Below, in pieces: positions 1 through 8,172 of a stretch of DNA of 64,000 nucleotides. The notes beneath the pieces are model-generated. The model had not been told where the DNA came from, searched no databases, and saw only the letters and a program-made list of their open reading frames with translations. Both the position numbers and the translations under genes were made by a program. The first letter of the stretch is position 1; every line of letters starts with the position of its first letter. Source of the DNA: an uncultured Chitinophagaceae bacterium (GTDB taxonomy: Bacteria; Bacteroidota; Bacteroidia; Chitinophagales; Chitinophagaceae); contig CALGAP010000015.1 of the NCBI GenBank assembly GCA_937958995.1, positions 12,409 to 76,408 of the forward strand. Direction: 5' to 3'.

Positions 1-1
1 G

Positions 2-217
2 GTATATCTGGAACTGATCGAGCAGAATGGTTTCGAAAATATTACGGTTCAAAAAGAGAAACCAATCCATATTCCAGATGATATTCTGTTGAACCATTTA
101 TCGGCAGAAGAACTTCAGGCGTTTCGCGCGAGCAAAACAGGTATTTACAGCATTACCGTTTTCGCGCAGAAACCACAGGAAGAAAAATCCTGTTGTGGGC
201 CGTCATGCTGTAATTAA
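2..217 (+). CDS. arsM: Arsenite S-adenosylmethyltransferase ArsM, C-terminal end (partial)
   Basis: Open reading frame entering from the left edge; only the last 71 residues are visible. It ends EEKSCCGPSCCN, the cysteine-rich tail typical of bacterial arsenite methyltransferases, which use SAM to methylate As(III) in the cytoplasm; the preceding residues (VYLELIEQNGF...) fit the end of the methyltransferase domain. The call rests on the Cys-rich tail and on the neighbouring ACR3 arsenite permease, because the SAM-binding motifs lie outside the window. It is the first visible gene of a same-strand arsenic cluster. Confidence 0.75.
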   Translation, partial: VYLELIEQNGFENITVQKEKPIHIPDDILLNHLSAEELQAFRASKTGIYSITVFAQKPQEEKSCCGPSCCN

Positions 218-277
218 TTCAAAGAAACTGGTGTCCGTTGGCACCAGTTTTCATTTTCTATAAACCATCTATTCTTC

Positions 278-1353
278 ATGAGTGCAAATAATTGTAATCC
301 TGTAATCGAGCGAAAAAAGCTGAGCTTTCTTGACCGTTACCTTACTGTATGGATTTTACCGCAATGGCGGTGGGGGTAGGTTTAGGATATTTCTTGCCGT
401 CTATACCTGACGTTATTAATACCTATTCGAGTGGGACAACCAATATTCCGCTTGCCATAGGTCTTATTTTAATGATGTATCCGCCCCTGGCTAGAGTGCG
501 ATATGAAAAGATGGGTGAGGTGTTTAAGAACACGAAGATTCTAGGCACATCGCTGCTGCTTAACTGGGTTATTGGGCCGATACTGATGTTTTTACTTGCC
601 ATTCTTTTTCTCAAAGGCTATCCTGAATACATGATCGGGTTGATTCTGATAGGGCTTGCCCGATGTATTGCTATGGTAATTGTATGGAACGAACTGGCCG
701 AAGGAAACCGGGAATATGCAGCCGGATTGGTTGCACTGAACAGTATTTTTCAGGTGGTATTTTTCAGTGTTTACGCTTATGTTTTCATTACAGTATTGCC
801 TCCTTTGTTTGGTTTAAACGGACTGGAAGTAAACATCACAATCGGACAAATTGCTGAGAGTGTTGCCATTTATCTCGGAATACCATTTGCCGCTGGAGTA
901 ATATCAAGGGTTGTGCTACTTAAACTTAAAGGGGAAGAGTGGTACCAGAAAAAATTTATTCCCGCGATTTCACCTATCACACTAATTGCATTGCTCTTTA
1001 CGATCATTGTAATGTTTAGCCTTAAAGGCGAGCTGATCGTTCGAATTCCTTTTGACGTAGTTAGAATTGCGATTCCCCTGGTCATTTATTTTGCTATTAT
1101 GTTTCTTGTAAGTTTCTTCCTGGGCAAGGCGCTAGGCGCAGACTATTCTAAAAATGCATCCATTGCCTTTACCGCAGCAGGAAACAACTTTGAGTTAGCA
1201 ATTGCCGTGGCCATTGGGGTATTTGGGATAAATAGCGGTCAGGCATTTGCAGGGGTAATTGGCCCCCTCGTTGAGGTTCCTGCTTTGATAGCACTCGTAA
1301 ACGTAGCATTTTGGCTTCGCAGAAAATATTATTCACCTACACAAATAGCTTAA
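278..1353 (+). pseudogene. acr3: ACR3-family arsenite efflux permease, apparent 1-nt frameshift near the N-terminus
   Basis: ACR3 permeases are about 350-residue, ten-helix inner-membrane carriers that export arsenite. The frame from 349 to 1353 encodes about 334 residues with family features such as the CIAMVIVWNELA segment and the AAGNNFELAIAVAIG helix. The expected N-terminus (MSANNCNP... LDRYLTVWI) is encoded from an ATG at 278 in another frame. The two frames would join as LTVWI-FTAMAVGVGLGYF if the T-run at 354-357 had one more T. So the gene carries a 1-nt deletion, or the assembly lost a T. A shortened protein could start at 349 but would lose the N-terminal tail and part of helix 1. 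Without the frameshift it would be about 358 aa. Confidence 0.82.
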
Positions 1354-1356
1354 CGT

Positions 1357-1926
1357 ATGGAAATAGCATTTTTAGTTGCAATTGTACTATTGGTTCTGTT
1401 TGCGATTTTGGGTATGTATGATGGATTTTACCTTCACATTTTTAAGTACAAATTATACCAGCATGCTGAAAGTAAAGGTGAGCATATCACGCATACAATA
1501 AGGGCTCTGCTGTTTCCTGCAATCCTTTACTTCCTTTATCTTCGAAACGATGCATTCGGCTTTTATCTTGGCTTAATCTTCCTGGGCATCGACGTCGCGG
1601 TTACTATCATTGACGCCTATGTTGAAAAAGACAGCCGGACGTTCATGGGCGGATTGCCGAGAGGCGAGTACATTATACATCTGCTGGTAAATGGATTCCA
1701 CTTTGCCGCCATTGCCGTTTTCTTATTGATCAAGATTCGATTAAGCGATAGCGGTTTCACCTTAATAAATAACCATGAAACAATCCCTTTTTATAACAGT
1801 TTTATCTGGTTGGTTGAAAACCTCATTCCCGGCGCTATTGTAATGGCATTAATCCATTTATTTGTTGCCATTCCACCCCTGGCAAAGTACTGGAATCACT
1901 ATAGATCCAAAATATCCTGCTGCTAA
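1357..1926 (+). CDS. Small polytopic membrane protein of the arsenic cluster, function unknown
   Basis: A 189-residue protein with about five hydrophobic helices (near residues 3-20, 48-66, 70-88, 107-127 and 148-170), so an inner-membrane protein. I do not recognise a named family. It starts 3 nt after the acr3 stop and is probably co-transcribed and translationally linked with it. It ends YRSKISCC, a C-terminal cysteine pair like those at the ends of arsM and the sigma factor gene in the same cluster. A role in arsenic handling is inferred from position only. Confidence 0.75.
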   Translation: MEIAFLVAIVLLVLFAILGMYDGFYLHIFKYKLYQHAESKGEHITHTIRALLFPAILYFLYLRNDAFGFYLGLIFLGIDVAVTIIDAYVEKDSRTFMGGLPRGEYIIHLLVNGFHFAAIAVFLLIKIRLSDSGFTLINNHETIPFYNSFIWLVENLIPGAIVMALIHLFVAIPPLAKYWNHYRSKISCC

Positions 1927-1954
1927 TAATTTATAAACGCTCATACATTCCAAA

Positions 1955-2728
1955 ATGAAAATTGCTCTTTTTTCTGACATTCATGCCAACCTTCCCGCAT
2001 TGGAAGCGTTTTTTAAAGATCTCGATACAAGAAAAGCAGACGCAGTCTACTGCTTGGGTGACCTGGTTGGTTACAACATCTGGCCAAATGAGGTAATTGA
2101 TGAAGTCCGCAAACGTAATATCCCTACCATTGCCGGTAACTATGATTTTGGAATCGGTCGTTCGAGCGACGATTGTGGCTGCGCCTATAAAACGGACGAC
2201 GAAAAGGCCAATGGCGCGGTTTCCATCTCGTTCACTAATCAACTTGTAAAAGATGAACAAAGGCGCTATCTACGTACACTACCGGCACATATCAAGGTAG
2301 AATTTCAATTGAATAGCGACAAACTGAATCTTTTGTTGGTTCATGGTAGCCCGCGAAAGATAAATGAATACCTGTTTGAAGATAGAGATGAAAAAAGTTT
2401 ATCCCGAATAATGCATGATGCCGAAGCAGACATCATGTGTTTTGGGCACACACACAAGCCTTACCACCGTGTACTTGAAATTAATGATGCGGGCACCATC
2501 CGGTACAGGCACGCAATAAATATCGGGTCAGTTGGCAAACCTAAAGACGGGAATCCGCAGGGCGGATATGTTCTGCTGCATTTAAACGATAACAGCAGCA
2601 TCAGTCAAAAAGAATCCATACAGGTCGAATTTATCAGGTTCAATTATGATATTGAAAAAGCTGCCAAAGCTGTAGAAGATAGCCCTTTGCCAAACGCCTA
2701 TGCAGAAAGCCTAAGAAAAGGAATTTAA
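1955..2728 (+). CDS. Calcineurin-like metallophosphoesterase (YfcE/MJ0936-like), first of a tandem pair
   Basis: A 257-residue cytosolic phosphoesterase. It starts MKIALFSDIHANLPALE (metal-binding Asp and His), followed by GDLVGYN, GNYD, VHGSPRK and GHTHKPYH, the ordered metal motifs of the calcineurin-like superfamily. The usual GNHD box reads GNYD; replacement of that His is also known in YfcE-type members. An insert near residues 70-80 contains a Cys-Gly-Cys pair absent from the next gene. The two neighbours share layout and much sequence, including KPKDGNPQGG and RFNYDIEKAAKAVE, so they are a tandem duplication. Substrate unknown; the arsenic context suggests, but does not show, a role in organoarsenical or phosphate-ester metabolism. 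Confidence 0.85.
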   Translation: MKIALFSDIHANLPALEAFFKDLDTRKADAVYCLGDLVGYNIWPNEVIDEVRKRNIPTIAGNYDFGIGRSSDDCGCAYKTDDEKANGAVSISFTNQLVKDEQRRYLRTLPAHIKVEFQLNSDKLNLLLVHGSPRKINEYLFEDRDEKSLSRIMHDAEADIMCFGHTHKPYHRVLEINDAGTIRYRHAINIGSVGKPKDGNPQGGYVLLHLNDNSSISQKESIQVEFIRFNYDIEKAAKAVEDSPLPNAYAESLRKGI

Positions 2729-2734
2729 TACTAC

Positions 2735-3472
2735 ATGAAAATTGTACTTTTTTCAGACATCCACGCAAATCTCCCAGCCTTTGAAAAAGCGCTTGAGTTA
2801 ATTGATGGGGAAACACCCGACATGGTGTTTTGCCTGGGAGATTTAGTGGGTTATCATATTTGGCCTAATGAAATAATCAGCCACATCAGGCGGCGTGGTA
2901 TTGCTACCATCGGGGGCAATCATGATGCAAAGGTGAAAGGTCTCACTGGTGCTCAACTGGCGGAACCGGGCAAGAATTATGCATACAAGATCGTCACGGA
3001 TGAGAATAAAGAATATCTTGCTACCTTGCCGGCGCACATACACCTCGAGTTTCAAATAAACGGTAGCCCATTGCAGATGCTGCTTGTGCATGGAAGTCCC
3101 AAAAGCAATGATGAATACCTATTGCAAGATAAATCTGAAGCCGATTTCCTGGCTGTATTTGAAAATGCGAACGCAGATATTCTTTGCTTTGGGCATTCGC
3201 ACAAGCCGTACTACAGAGTACTGGACACAGGAAAGGAACCGCGCCGCTTTAAACATGCCATCAATACTGGTTCTATAGGTAAACCTAAAGATGGAAATCC
3301 GCAAGGAGGATTCGTGGTATTGACGATCAACCATAACGATAGTAAAGACACAAAAGAATTTATTAACGTAAACTTTGTCCGCTTTAACTACGATATTGAA
3401 AAAGCGGCCGTAGCGATCGAAAACAGCCCATTACCGAATGATTTGGCGGATATGTTACGGAAAGCATACTAA
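2735..3472 (+). CDS. Calcineurin-like metallophosphoesterase, second of the tandem pair
   Basis: A 245-residue paralogue of the preceding gene, starting 6 nt after its stop. Motifs in order: SDIHANLPAF, GDLVGYH, GNHDAKV (canonical catalytic His), VHGSPKS and GHSHKPYY. Unlike the upstream copy it keeps GNHD and lacks the CGC insert, so the pair may differ in catalysis or in response to metals or metalloids. It is in the same transcription unit as arsM, acr3 and the sigma factor gene that follows 15 nt later. Substrate not deducible. Confidence 0.85.
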   Translation: MKIVLFSDIHANLPAFEKALELIDGETPDMVFCLGDLVGYHIWPNEIISHIRRRGIATIGGNHDAKVKGLTGAQLAEPGKNYAYKIVTDENKEYLATLPAHIHLEFQINGSPLQMLLVHGSPKSNDEYLLQDKSEADFLAVFENANADILCFGHSHKPYYRVLDTGKEPRRFKHAINTGSIGKPKDGNPQGGFVVLTINHNDSKDTKEFINVNFVRFNYDIEKAAVAIENSPLPNDLADMLRKAY

Positions 3473-3487
3473 TAGATAATCATTGTT

Positions 3488-4051
3488 ATGAACGATTCTG
3501 CCTTATTCTCGATTTACAACCAATTTGGTGTCAAACTTCACGACATTATTTGCAAAAAAGTGAAGCATGAAGATCACTGCCATGATGTTATGCAGGAAGT
3601 GTACCTGAAGATTATGCTTAATCTCGAAAAAATCGAGCATGCAGACAATCTACCTGCTTACCTGGTTCGGCTTACCAATAATACGGTCATCGATCATTAC
3701 AGAAAGGCCAAACATAGTGTGGACGATGTAGCTCTTGATAATGTTGGGTCAGACGATGGTTTGTTTAAAGATCAATCCCTGCAATTGGCAAACTGTTGCT
3801 TAAGGCCAATGATAGACTCGTTGCCGGAAATATATCGTGATGCGCTGGTAATGACAGAACTAGGGGGAATGAAGTTAAAGGACTATGCCGAACAGGCAAG
3901 GATTTCGCTCAGTAATGCGAAAATTCGGGTACAAAGGGCGAAAGAGAAGCTGAAGGAGATTATACTTGACTGTTGTTCCTATGACTTTGACAAATACGGC
4001 AATATTGTCGATTGCAGGCAAAAGGATCAATCAGGATGTTGTAAAAAATAG
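3488..4051 (+). CDS. sigZ: SigZ-like ECF RNA polymerase sigma factor with Cys-rich C-terminus
   Basis: A 187-residue sigma-70 family protein. Region 2 includes HDVMQEVYLKI and LVRLTNNTVIDHYRK. Region 4 includes LPEIYRDALVMTELGGMKLKDYAEQARISLSNAKIRVQRAKEKLK, read here in two parts around the helix-turn-helix. The tail after region 4 holds CC, then a single Cys, and ends GCCKK. SigZ-type factors with such tails recur near metalloid genes in Bacteroidota, as I recall. The cysteines could bind As(III) directly and replace a separate anti-sigma factor, and none is seen nearby; this is inference. It is co-directional with the arsenic genes, 15 nt downstream of the phosphoesterase pair. Confidence 0.82.
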   Translation: MNDSALFSIYNQFGVKLHDIICKKVKHEDHCHDVMQEVYLKIMLNLEKIEHADNLPAYLVRLTNNTVIDHYRKAKHSVDDVALDNVGSDDGLFKDQSLQLANCCLRPMIDSLPEIYRDALVMTELGGMKLKDYAEQARISLSNAKIRVQRAKEKLKEIILDCCSYDFDKYGNIVDCRQKDQSGCCKK

Positions 4052-4099
4052 TTACCGGATTTCTGTGTCTTTTTTGGATTCCCTTCGTCATTAGGAAAA

Positions 4100-5017
4100 A
4101 TGTTTCTTATGACAGTGAATCTAAACAGATACAGATTATTATTTTTTTGTTTCGTTGCTTTATTGTTCAATTGTTGCTCCTTATTTGGCCAACAGATACC
4201 GCTATTGGAACCGGCGAACCAAGAATATAAAGAGTTCGAGGCTAAAGGCACTACACCGAACAAACTAAGGCGGGCTCTGGACACTATACAATACCCGTGG
4301 TCAGAATACAGCAAAGGAGCATTAGGCAATGCCTTGTGGCGAACCGTTTATCTTTCACCGGCCGATGAAGCTGTACTGCCATCATTAATTAAGTTACCCG
4401 CTAATAGTTCAGGCCAAACGAGGGCCGAGCTTGACTACCTCTTAAAACTTCAAAATACCAGGACAAAGCAGGAAATTGAACGGGCAGAATACATTGCAAA
4501 CATCGGCTCATGGCCTAACATTAGCAACCCTACGGATCCAGACTATGTGGAGAACCGGCAAAACCTTTACTATATACTTAATATTGCCACAGGACAACAA
4601 CATGACTTTAAAAACTATCCTGCGACTACCGCTCTCTTATTAAATTGTATTCAGGACATACGCGTAGCTGAATTTCGGCTAAAGCAACATTTTAAGCGCC
4701 CACGGCCTTACCACCTGGAGCCTGCATTGAAACCTTTGACGAGAATTAACTCCCCGGCTTTTCCAAGTGGGCATTCGTTATGGGCTTATACGGAGGCATA
4801 TATTTTTGGAGAACTGTTTCCTGAAAAGAGGCAGGATTTTATAAAGGCAGCGGCAGAGGTAAGGTGGTCACGAGAATTAATGGGAATTCATTATCCAAGC
4901 GACAATGAGGCATCACGCGTTATCGGCTGGCATTTATTGAAGTATTGGTATAAAAATCCCGTTTTTATTGCTGACCTGAATCACGCTAAAGCAGAATGGG
5001 ATGAAATTAAGAAATAA
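4100..5017 (+). CDS. PAP2-family (class A-like) acid phosphatase, exported
   Basis: A 305-residue protein with an N-terminal hydrophobic signal (LLFFCFVALLFNCCSLFGQQ), so periplasmic or lipid-anchored. The PAP2 triad is complete: KQHFKRPRP, then FPSGHSLW, then SRELMGIHYPSD, matching the KxxxxxxRP / PSGH / SRxxxxxHxxxD signature of class A nonspecific acid phosphatases. It sits about 50 nt after the sigma factor on the same strand and may belong to the arsenic unit. The start could also be the second Met, 9 nt downstream. Together with the two metallophosphoesterases it makes three phosphatases in one arsenic cluster. Confidence 0.88.
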   Translation: MFLMTVNLNRYRLLFFCFVALLFNCCSLFGQQIPLLEPANQEYKEFEAKGTTPNKLRRALDTIQYPWSEYSKGALGNALWRTVYLSPADEAVLPSLIKLPANSSGQTRAELDYLLKLQNTRTKQEIERAEYIANIGSWPNISNPTDPDYVENRQNLYYILNIATGQQHDFKNYPATTALLLNCIQDIRVAEFRLKQHFKRPRPYHLEPALKPLTRINSPAFPSGHSLWAYTEAYIFGELFPEKRQDFIKAAAEVRWSRELMGIHYPSDNEASRVIGWHLLKYWYKNPVFIADLNHAKAEWDEIKK

Positions 5018-5046
5018 ATTCGGTATTGTTTTCGTAGTTTTAGGTA

Positions 5047-5532
5047 ATGGGCTTTACTTCGGACGAAACCTCTGTTGTCAACACGATGTTTGAGATTCGC
5101 CACATTCTTTATGTAGAAGATGATTGCGACGATCAACACATTATGCAAGAGGTTCTGGCAGAACTTAGACCAAACATAAAAGTGGATTGCACCGATGATG
5201 GAAACAATTTGCTTGAGTTATTGGCAAAACAGCGCCCAGACTTATTATTTCTTGATTTGGTTATGCCTATAAGAAATGGCCTTGATTGTCTTGTCGAAAT
5301 TCGAAAAAGACCAGAGTTCCAAAAGCTGCCAGTTGTCGTATATTCTGCCGCTGTTAACCCTCGTGATATTCAAGTTGCCTATGAAATGGGAGCCAACCTG
5401 TTTCTCATCAAATCGCACTCATATCGGGGGCTTTCCGCGTCGCTTACCGCTCTCTTAAACCTCAACTGGCAGGATCCTGAAGCCATCAAAAACCAATACT
5501 TCGTTAACGACAGGTATGTCGCCTTTGCCTAG
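5047..5532 (+). CDS. Single-domain response regulator (Rcp1-like receiver)
   Basis: About 161 residues, or 147 if translation starts at the ATG at 5089 (MFEIRHILYVEDD), which fits the family better. It has the acidic pocket (VEDDCDD), the phosphoacceptor Asp in LLFLDLVMP (codon at 5254), a conserved Ser in VVYSAAV and Lys in FLIKSHS. There is no output domain, so it acts through protein contacts, as in the Rcp1/CheY class. No histidine kinase is adjacent. It lies at the end of the plus-strand arsenic block and faces the convergent nuclease gene. Confidence 0.85.
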   Translation: MGFTSDETSVVNTMFEIRHILYVEDDCDDQHIMQEVLAELRPNIKVDCTDDGNNLLELLAKQRPDLLFLDLVMPIRNGLDCLVEIRKRPEFQKLPVVVYSAAVNPRDIQVAYEMGANLFLIKSHSYRGLSASLTALLNLNWQDPEAIKNQYFVNDRYVAFA

Positions 5533-5613
5533 TTCCCAGACCGATTGTAGAAAATATTAAAGAAATAGCTGAGAGCTATACAAAGCAAATAAACAGTGAA
5601 TGAACACTTGCTT

Positions 5614-6750
5614 TTACCTAATCAGCCTTTTTAATGCGTCCGCGTCCGGCAATACCTCCTTGATCTCCTTTGGTGGTTCAGTTGAATTCCTATAAGTTGC
5701 TACGCCCATAGGTGTACTCATATTGCGAATAGAATATTGCACAATGGCGTTTGCTTTTTCTCGGCAAAGAATGATGCCGATACTGGCTTGCTCGTGAGGT
5801 AGTTTCACTTTATCATCCAGGACATTGAGGTAAAAATGCAATTGGCCGGTGTATTCCGGTTTGAATGCGTCGCGCTTTAATTCGAATACCACGAGGCGCT
5901 GTAATATCCTGTTGAAAAATAACAGATCAATAAAAAATTCGTGGCCATCAACGTCCAGTCGAAATTGATTGCCAATGAAAGAAAACCCTTTGCCCATCTT
6001 TAGTATAAATTCAGTGATATTGGATACAATAGCATCTTCAATTTTATGCTCGTGATCACCATCCTGCAATTGAAGAAAATCAAGTAAATACTGGTCTTTA
6101 AATAATTCACTCGCTGCCGCCCCTGCATCTGCATGTATAGCAGTATCAAAATTGTGGTGCAGTTTGCCGACATGCTTAAATAAATTCTCCTTTATATGAT
6201 GCTCCATAATGTCGACCGACCAGAATTCGTTAGCGGCGCGGTGCATATAAAATAGGCGTTCGTCGTAAGATTTGCATTTGTTGAGAAGGAGAAGATGATG
6301 GGTAAAGGTGATGCCCATAAAGCTGCGTAAGATTGCGTCTTCTAATTGGCCCGTTGGTGACGGGCTAATTGGGTCACCGCCTGGTTTTAATTTGGCAGTT
6401 GCCGACTGCCGAATTGCATCCTTCACATTGTCAACCTGTTGTAATTGGGCCGTCAGTAACGGCCCAATTGGATCGTTTACATACGAAACATAGAACTGGC
6501 GCATTTTCTTCAAGCTTCGATGTGAAAAACCTCGTAAAGTGGGCATTTGTTCTTTTAAGTCTGCTTCAATCTGAGCAAGCACCTTTTCACCCCATTTATG
6601 GTGGGTGATTTTCTCATCCAGCAATTTGCCGACACCGTAATACAGCTTGAGTTGCTCCTGATTTACCAAACGTGCTGCGGCATAGCGGCTTTGAGCAATT
6701 CGTAATTTAATGTCATGTAGTAAATCAATGTATTCTTTATTAGCTTGCAT
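5614..6750 (-). CDS. DUF1016/YhcG-family PDDEXK nuclease
   Basis: A 378-residue protein with an N-terminal DUF1016 region (residues 1-95, including VGKLLDEKITHHKWGEKVL and FSHRSLKKMRQFY) and a C-terminal PDDEXK-type nuclease domain (about 150-370). The domain contains the FTHHLLLLNKC motif and HEFFIDLLFFNRILQRLVVFELK, which carries the catalytic Asp and the E-x-K. Residues 95-137 hold three nine-residue repeats encoded by 27-bp palindromes (see repeats). The family is typical of mobile elements and defence islands. Its start overlaps the stop of the upstream integrase gene by 11 nt, so the two are probably translated together. Exact role unknown. Confidence 0.85.
   Translation of the reverse strand: MQANKEYIDLLHDIKLRIAQSRYAAARLVNQEQLKLYYGVGKLLDEKITHHKWGEKVLAQIEADLKEQMPTLRGFSHRSLKKMRQFYVSYVNDPIGPLLTAQLQQVDNVKDAIRQSATAKLKPGGDPISPSPTGQLEDAILRSFMGITFTHHLLLLNKCKSYDERLFYMHRAANEFWSVDIMEHHIKENLFKHVGKLHHNFDTAIHADAGAAASELFKDQYLLDFLQLQDGDHEHKIEDAIVSNITEFILKMGKGFSFIGNQFRLDVDGHEFFIDLLFFNRILQRLVVFELKRDAFKPEYTGQLHFYLNVLDDKVKLPHEQASIGIILCREKANAIVQYSIRNMSTPMGVATYRNSTEPPKEIKEVLPDADALKRLIR
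6344..6370 (-). repeat. In-frame palindromic element, copy 1 (inside the DUF1016 gene)
   Basis: A 27-bp inverted repeat with 11-nt arms AATTGGCCCGT / ACGGGCTAATT (one mismatch) and a 5-nt loop. On the coding strand it encodes ISPSPTGQL. Same architecture as the copies at 6389 and 6443. Confidence 0.85.
6389..6415 (-). repeat. In-frame palindromic element, copy 2
   Basis: 11-nt arms AATTTGGCAGT / ACTGCCGAATT (one mismatch) around a 5-nt loop. Encodes IRQSATAKL. It lies 45 nt (15 codons) from copy 1, so the reading frame is kept. Confidence 0.85.
6443..6469 (-). repeat. In-frame palindromic element, copy 3
   Basis: 11-nt arms AATTGGGCCGT / ACGGCCCAATT, perfect, around a 5-nt loop. Encodes IGPLLTAQL. 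It lies 54 nt (18 codons) from copy 2. Confidence 0.88.
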
Positions 6751-8074
6751 GTTTGAATTTTTGAATGGTGAAAGAATGTACTATGCAGGGCTGCGTGGTG
6801 CCGAGTTGTATGGTCTGAGGATAAGTCGCAGGCAGGGACCTATATTTATTTCTAATCGTCATCATTTCATCGCTGACTTTCCGGTCAACAATCTGCGCAT
6901 AAACGCCAGCCGTCATCACAATACTTGCGTGGCACAGCAGTTTGGAGGTAGTTTCCATTGATATGCCATTAGTAAGGCAAATGGTAGTGGCAAAAGTGTG
7001 TCGGGCTATGTGGAATGTTAACTTGATTTTTATTCCACAGAGATCAGCGATTTCCTTGAGATAATCGTTCATTTTCTGGTTGCTTCGCACGGGGAATACC
7101 AGCCCTTTTTCAACGCAATCCGGATCATCAGCATACTTATCCATTAATTGCTCGGCAACCGGAAGCAACGGAATACGCGCCGCCCCATCTGTTTTTACAC
7201 GCTCGTTATCTATCCACCTAAAGCCATCGATGCCGATAAAAATATCAGAACGTTTCAGCTTTTTAATTTCCGCATAAGGCAGACCTGTATAACAACAGAA
7301 TAAGAAGATGTCGCGCACTACAGTAAGGCGTTCTGAAGAAAAATGCTTTTTTGCCAGTTCATCTACTTGGTGCTGGGTGAGGGGCGTCTTTTTGACCTTC
7401 TTCTTAGTCATTTTAAATTCACCGAATGGATCCTGTGGTATCCATTTTCGTTTCACACATGTCAGCACTATCTTCTTAAAATTCGCCAGATACTTCATGG
7501 TGGAATTGTGATTACAATTCCGAACTGTTTTTAACCACAATTCATATTTCTGAATAAATTCCAGGTCAAACTTTCTGATGTCAAAATCATCCACCTTGTA
7601 CACTTCTTTCATGAATGCAACCGTATGGTCGTAAGAAGTTTCGTAACGCTCCCAGGTTCCATAAGCATAGTCCTTTCCAATCAGCGCCTTCATACGGTCG
7701 TTGTGCTCTTTAAACACCGGCAGAATGGTACGAACCTGCTCCAGTGGCTTGCCTTCAATGAGCAGTTTGATTTTTTCGGCGGTTACTTCATGATCAATGC
7801 GAAGCAGATGGTTATGCGATTGGGTAACCTTCAATTCCAGCAAATCGAAATACTCATTGTAAGTCTTAACCTGATCGGTACGACCTGACAACCGGTTCGA
7901 TTCCGATAACCATTTTTGAGGGTCAACCCTTTTGCCGGTGCTTAATTCGGCTTTGTCGGGTTGCGGCTGATTTTCTTTTTTCACGGTGATCCGCATGTAG
8001 ATAGGAACCTGGTCGCCTTTTACATAATACTTTGGTTTTTTGGGATAGAATAAAGTAGAAACGCTTTGCTCCAT
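6740..8074 (-). CDS. Site-specific tyrosine recombinase (island integrase)
   Basis: About 444 residues from the Met at 8074 (MEQSVSTLFYPKK), chosen over the ORF start at 8134 because Bacteroidota integrases begin this way. It has an N-terminal arm-binding region (about 1-100), a SAM-like core-binding domain (about 105-210) and a catalytic domain with LFCCYTGLPYAEIKKL (the catalytic Arg is not obvious in this box), LTFHIARHTFATT (HxxR) and LCHASIVMTAGVYAQI (active-site Tyr). The gene lies about 260 nt beyond the 3' end of tRNA-Ser and reads away from it, the standard arrangement for an element integrated in a tRNA gene. It overlaps the DUF1016 nuclease gene. Confidence 0.92.
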   Translation of the reverse strand: MEQSVSTLFYPKKPKYYVKGDQVPIYMRITVKKENQPQPDKAELSTGKRVDPQKWLSESNRLSGRTDQVKTYNEYFDLLELKVTQSHNHLLRIDHEVTAEKIKLLIEGKPLEQVRTILPVFKEHNDRMKALIGKDYAYGTWERYETSYDHTVAFMKEVYKVDDFDIRKFDLEFIQKYELWLKTVRNCNHNSTMKYLANFKKIVLTCVKRKWIPQDPFGEFKMTKKKVKKTPLTQHQVDELAKKHFSSERLTVVRDIFLFCCYTGLPYAEIKKLKRSDIFIGIDGFRWIDNERVKTDGAARIPLLPVAEQLMDKYADDPDCVEKGLVFPVRSNQKMNDYLKEIADLCGIKIKLTFHIARHTFATTICLTNGISMETTSKLLCHASIVMTAGVYAQIVDRKVSDEMMTIRNKYRSLPATYPQTIQLGTTQPCIVHSFTIQKFKHAS

Positions 8075-8172
8075 AAATGCACTTTTTCGGGTGATAAAAA
8101 TACACTGACCAGCAACCGGCCCGTGCAAGAACAAACCCTATGAAGCGTTAAATATCAGCGCGGTATGTAAAG

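Noticed and set aside
1955..3472. Tandem phosphoesterases as an assembly duplication
   Set aside because: The copies differ at many positions, including a catalytic motif and an insertion, so they are true diverged paralogues.
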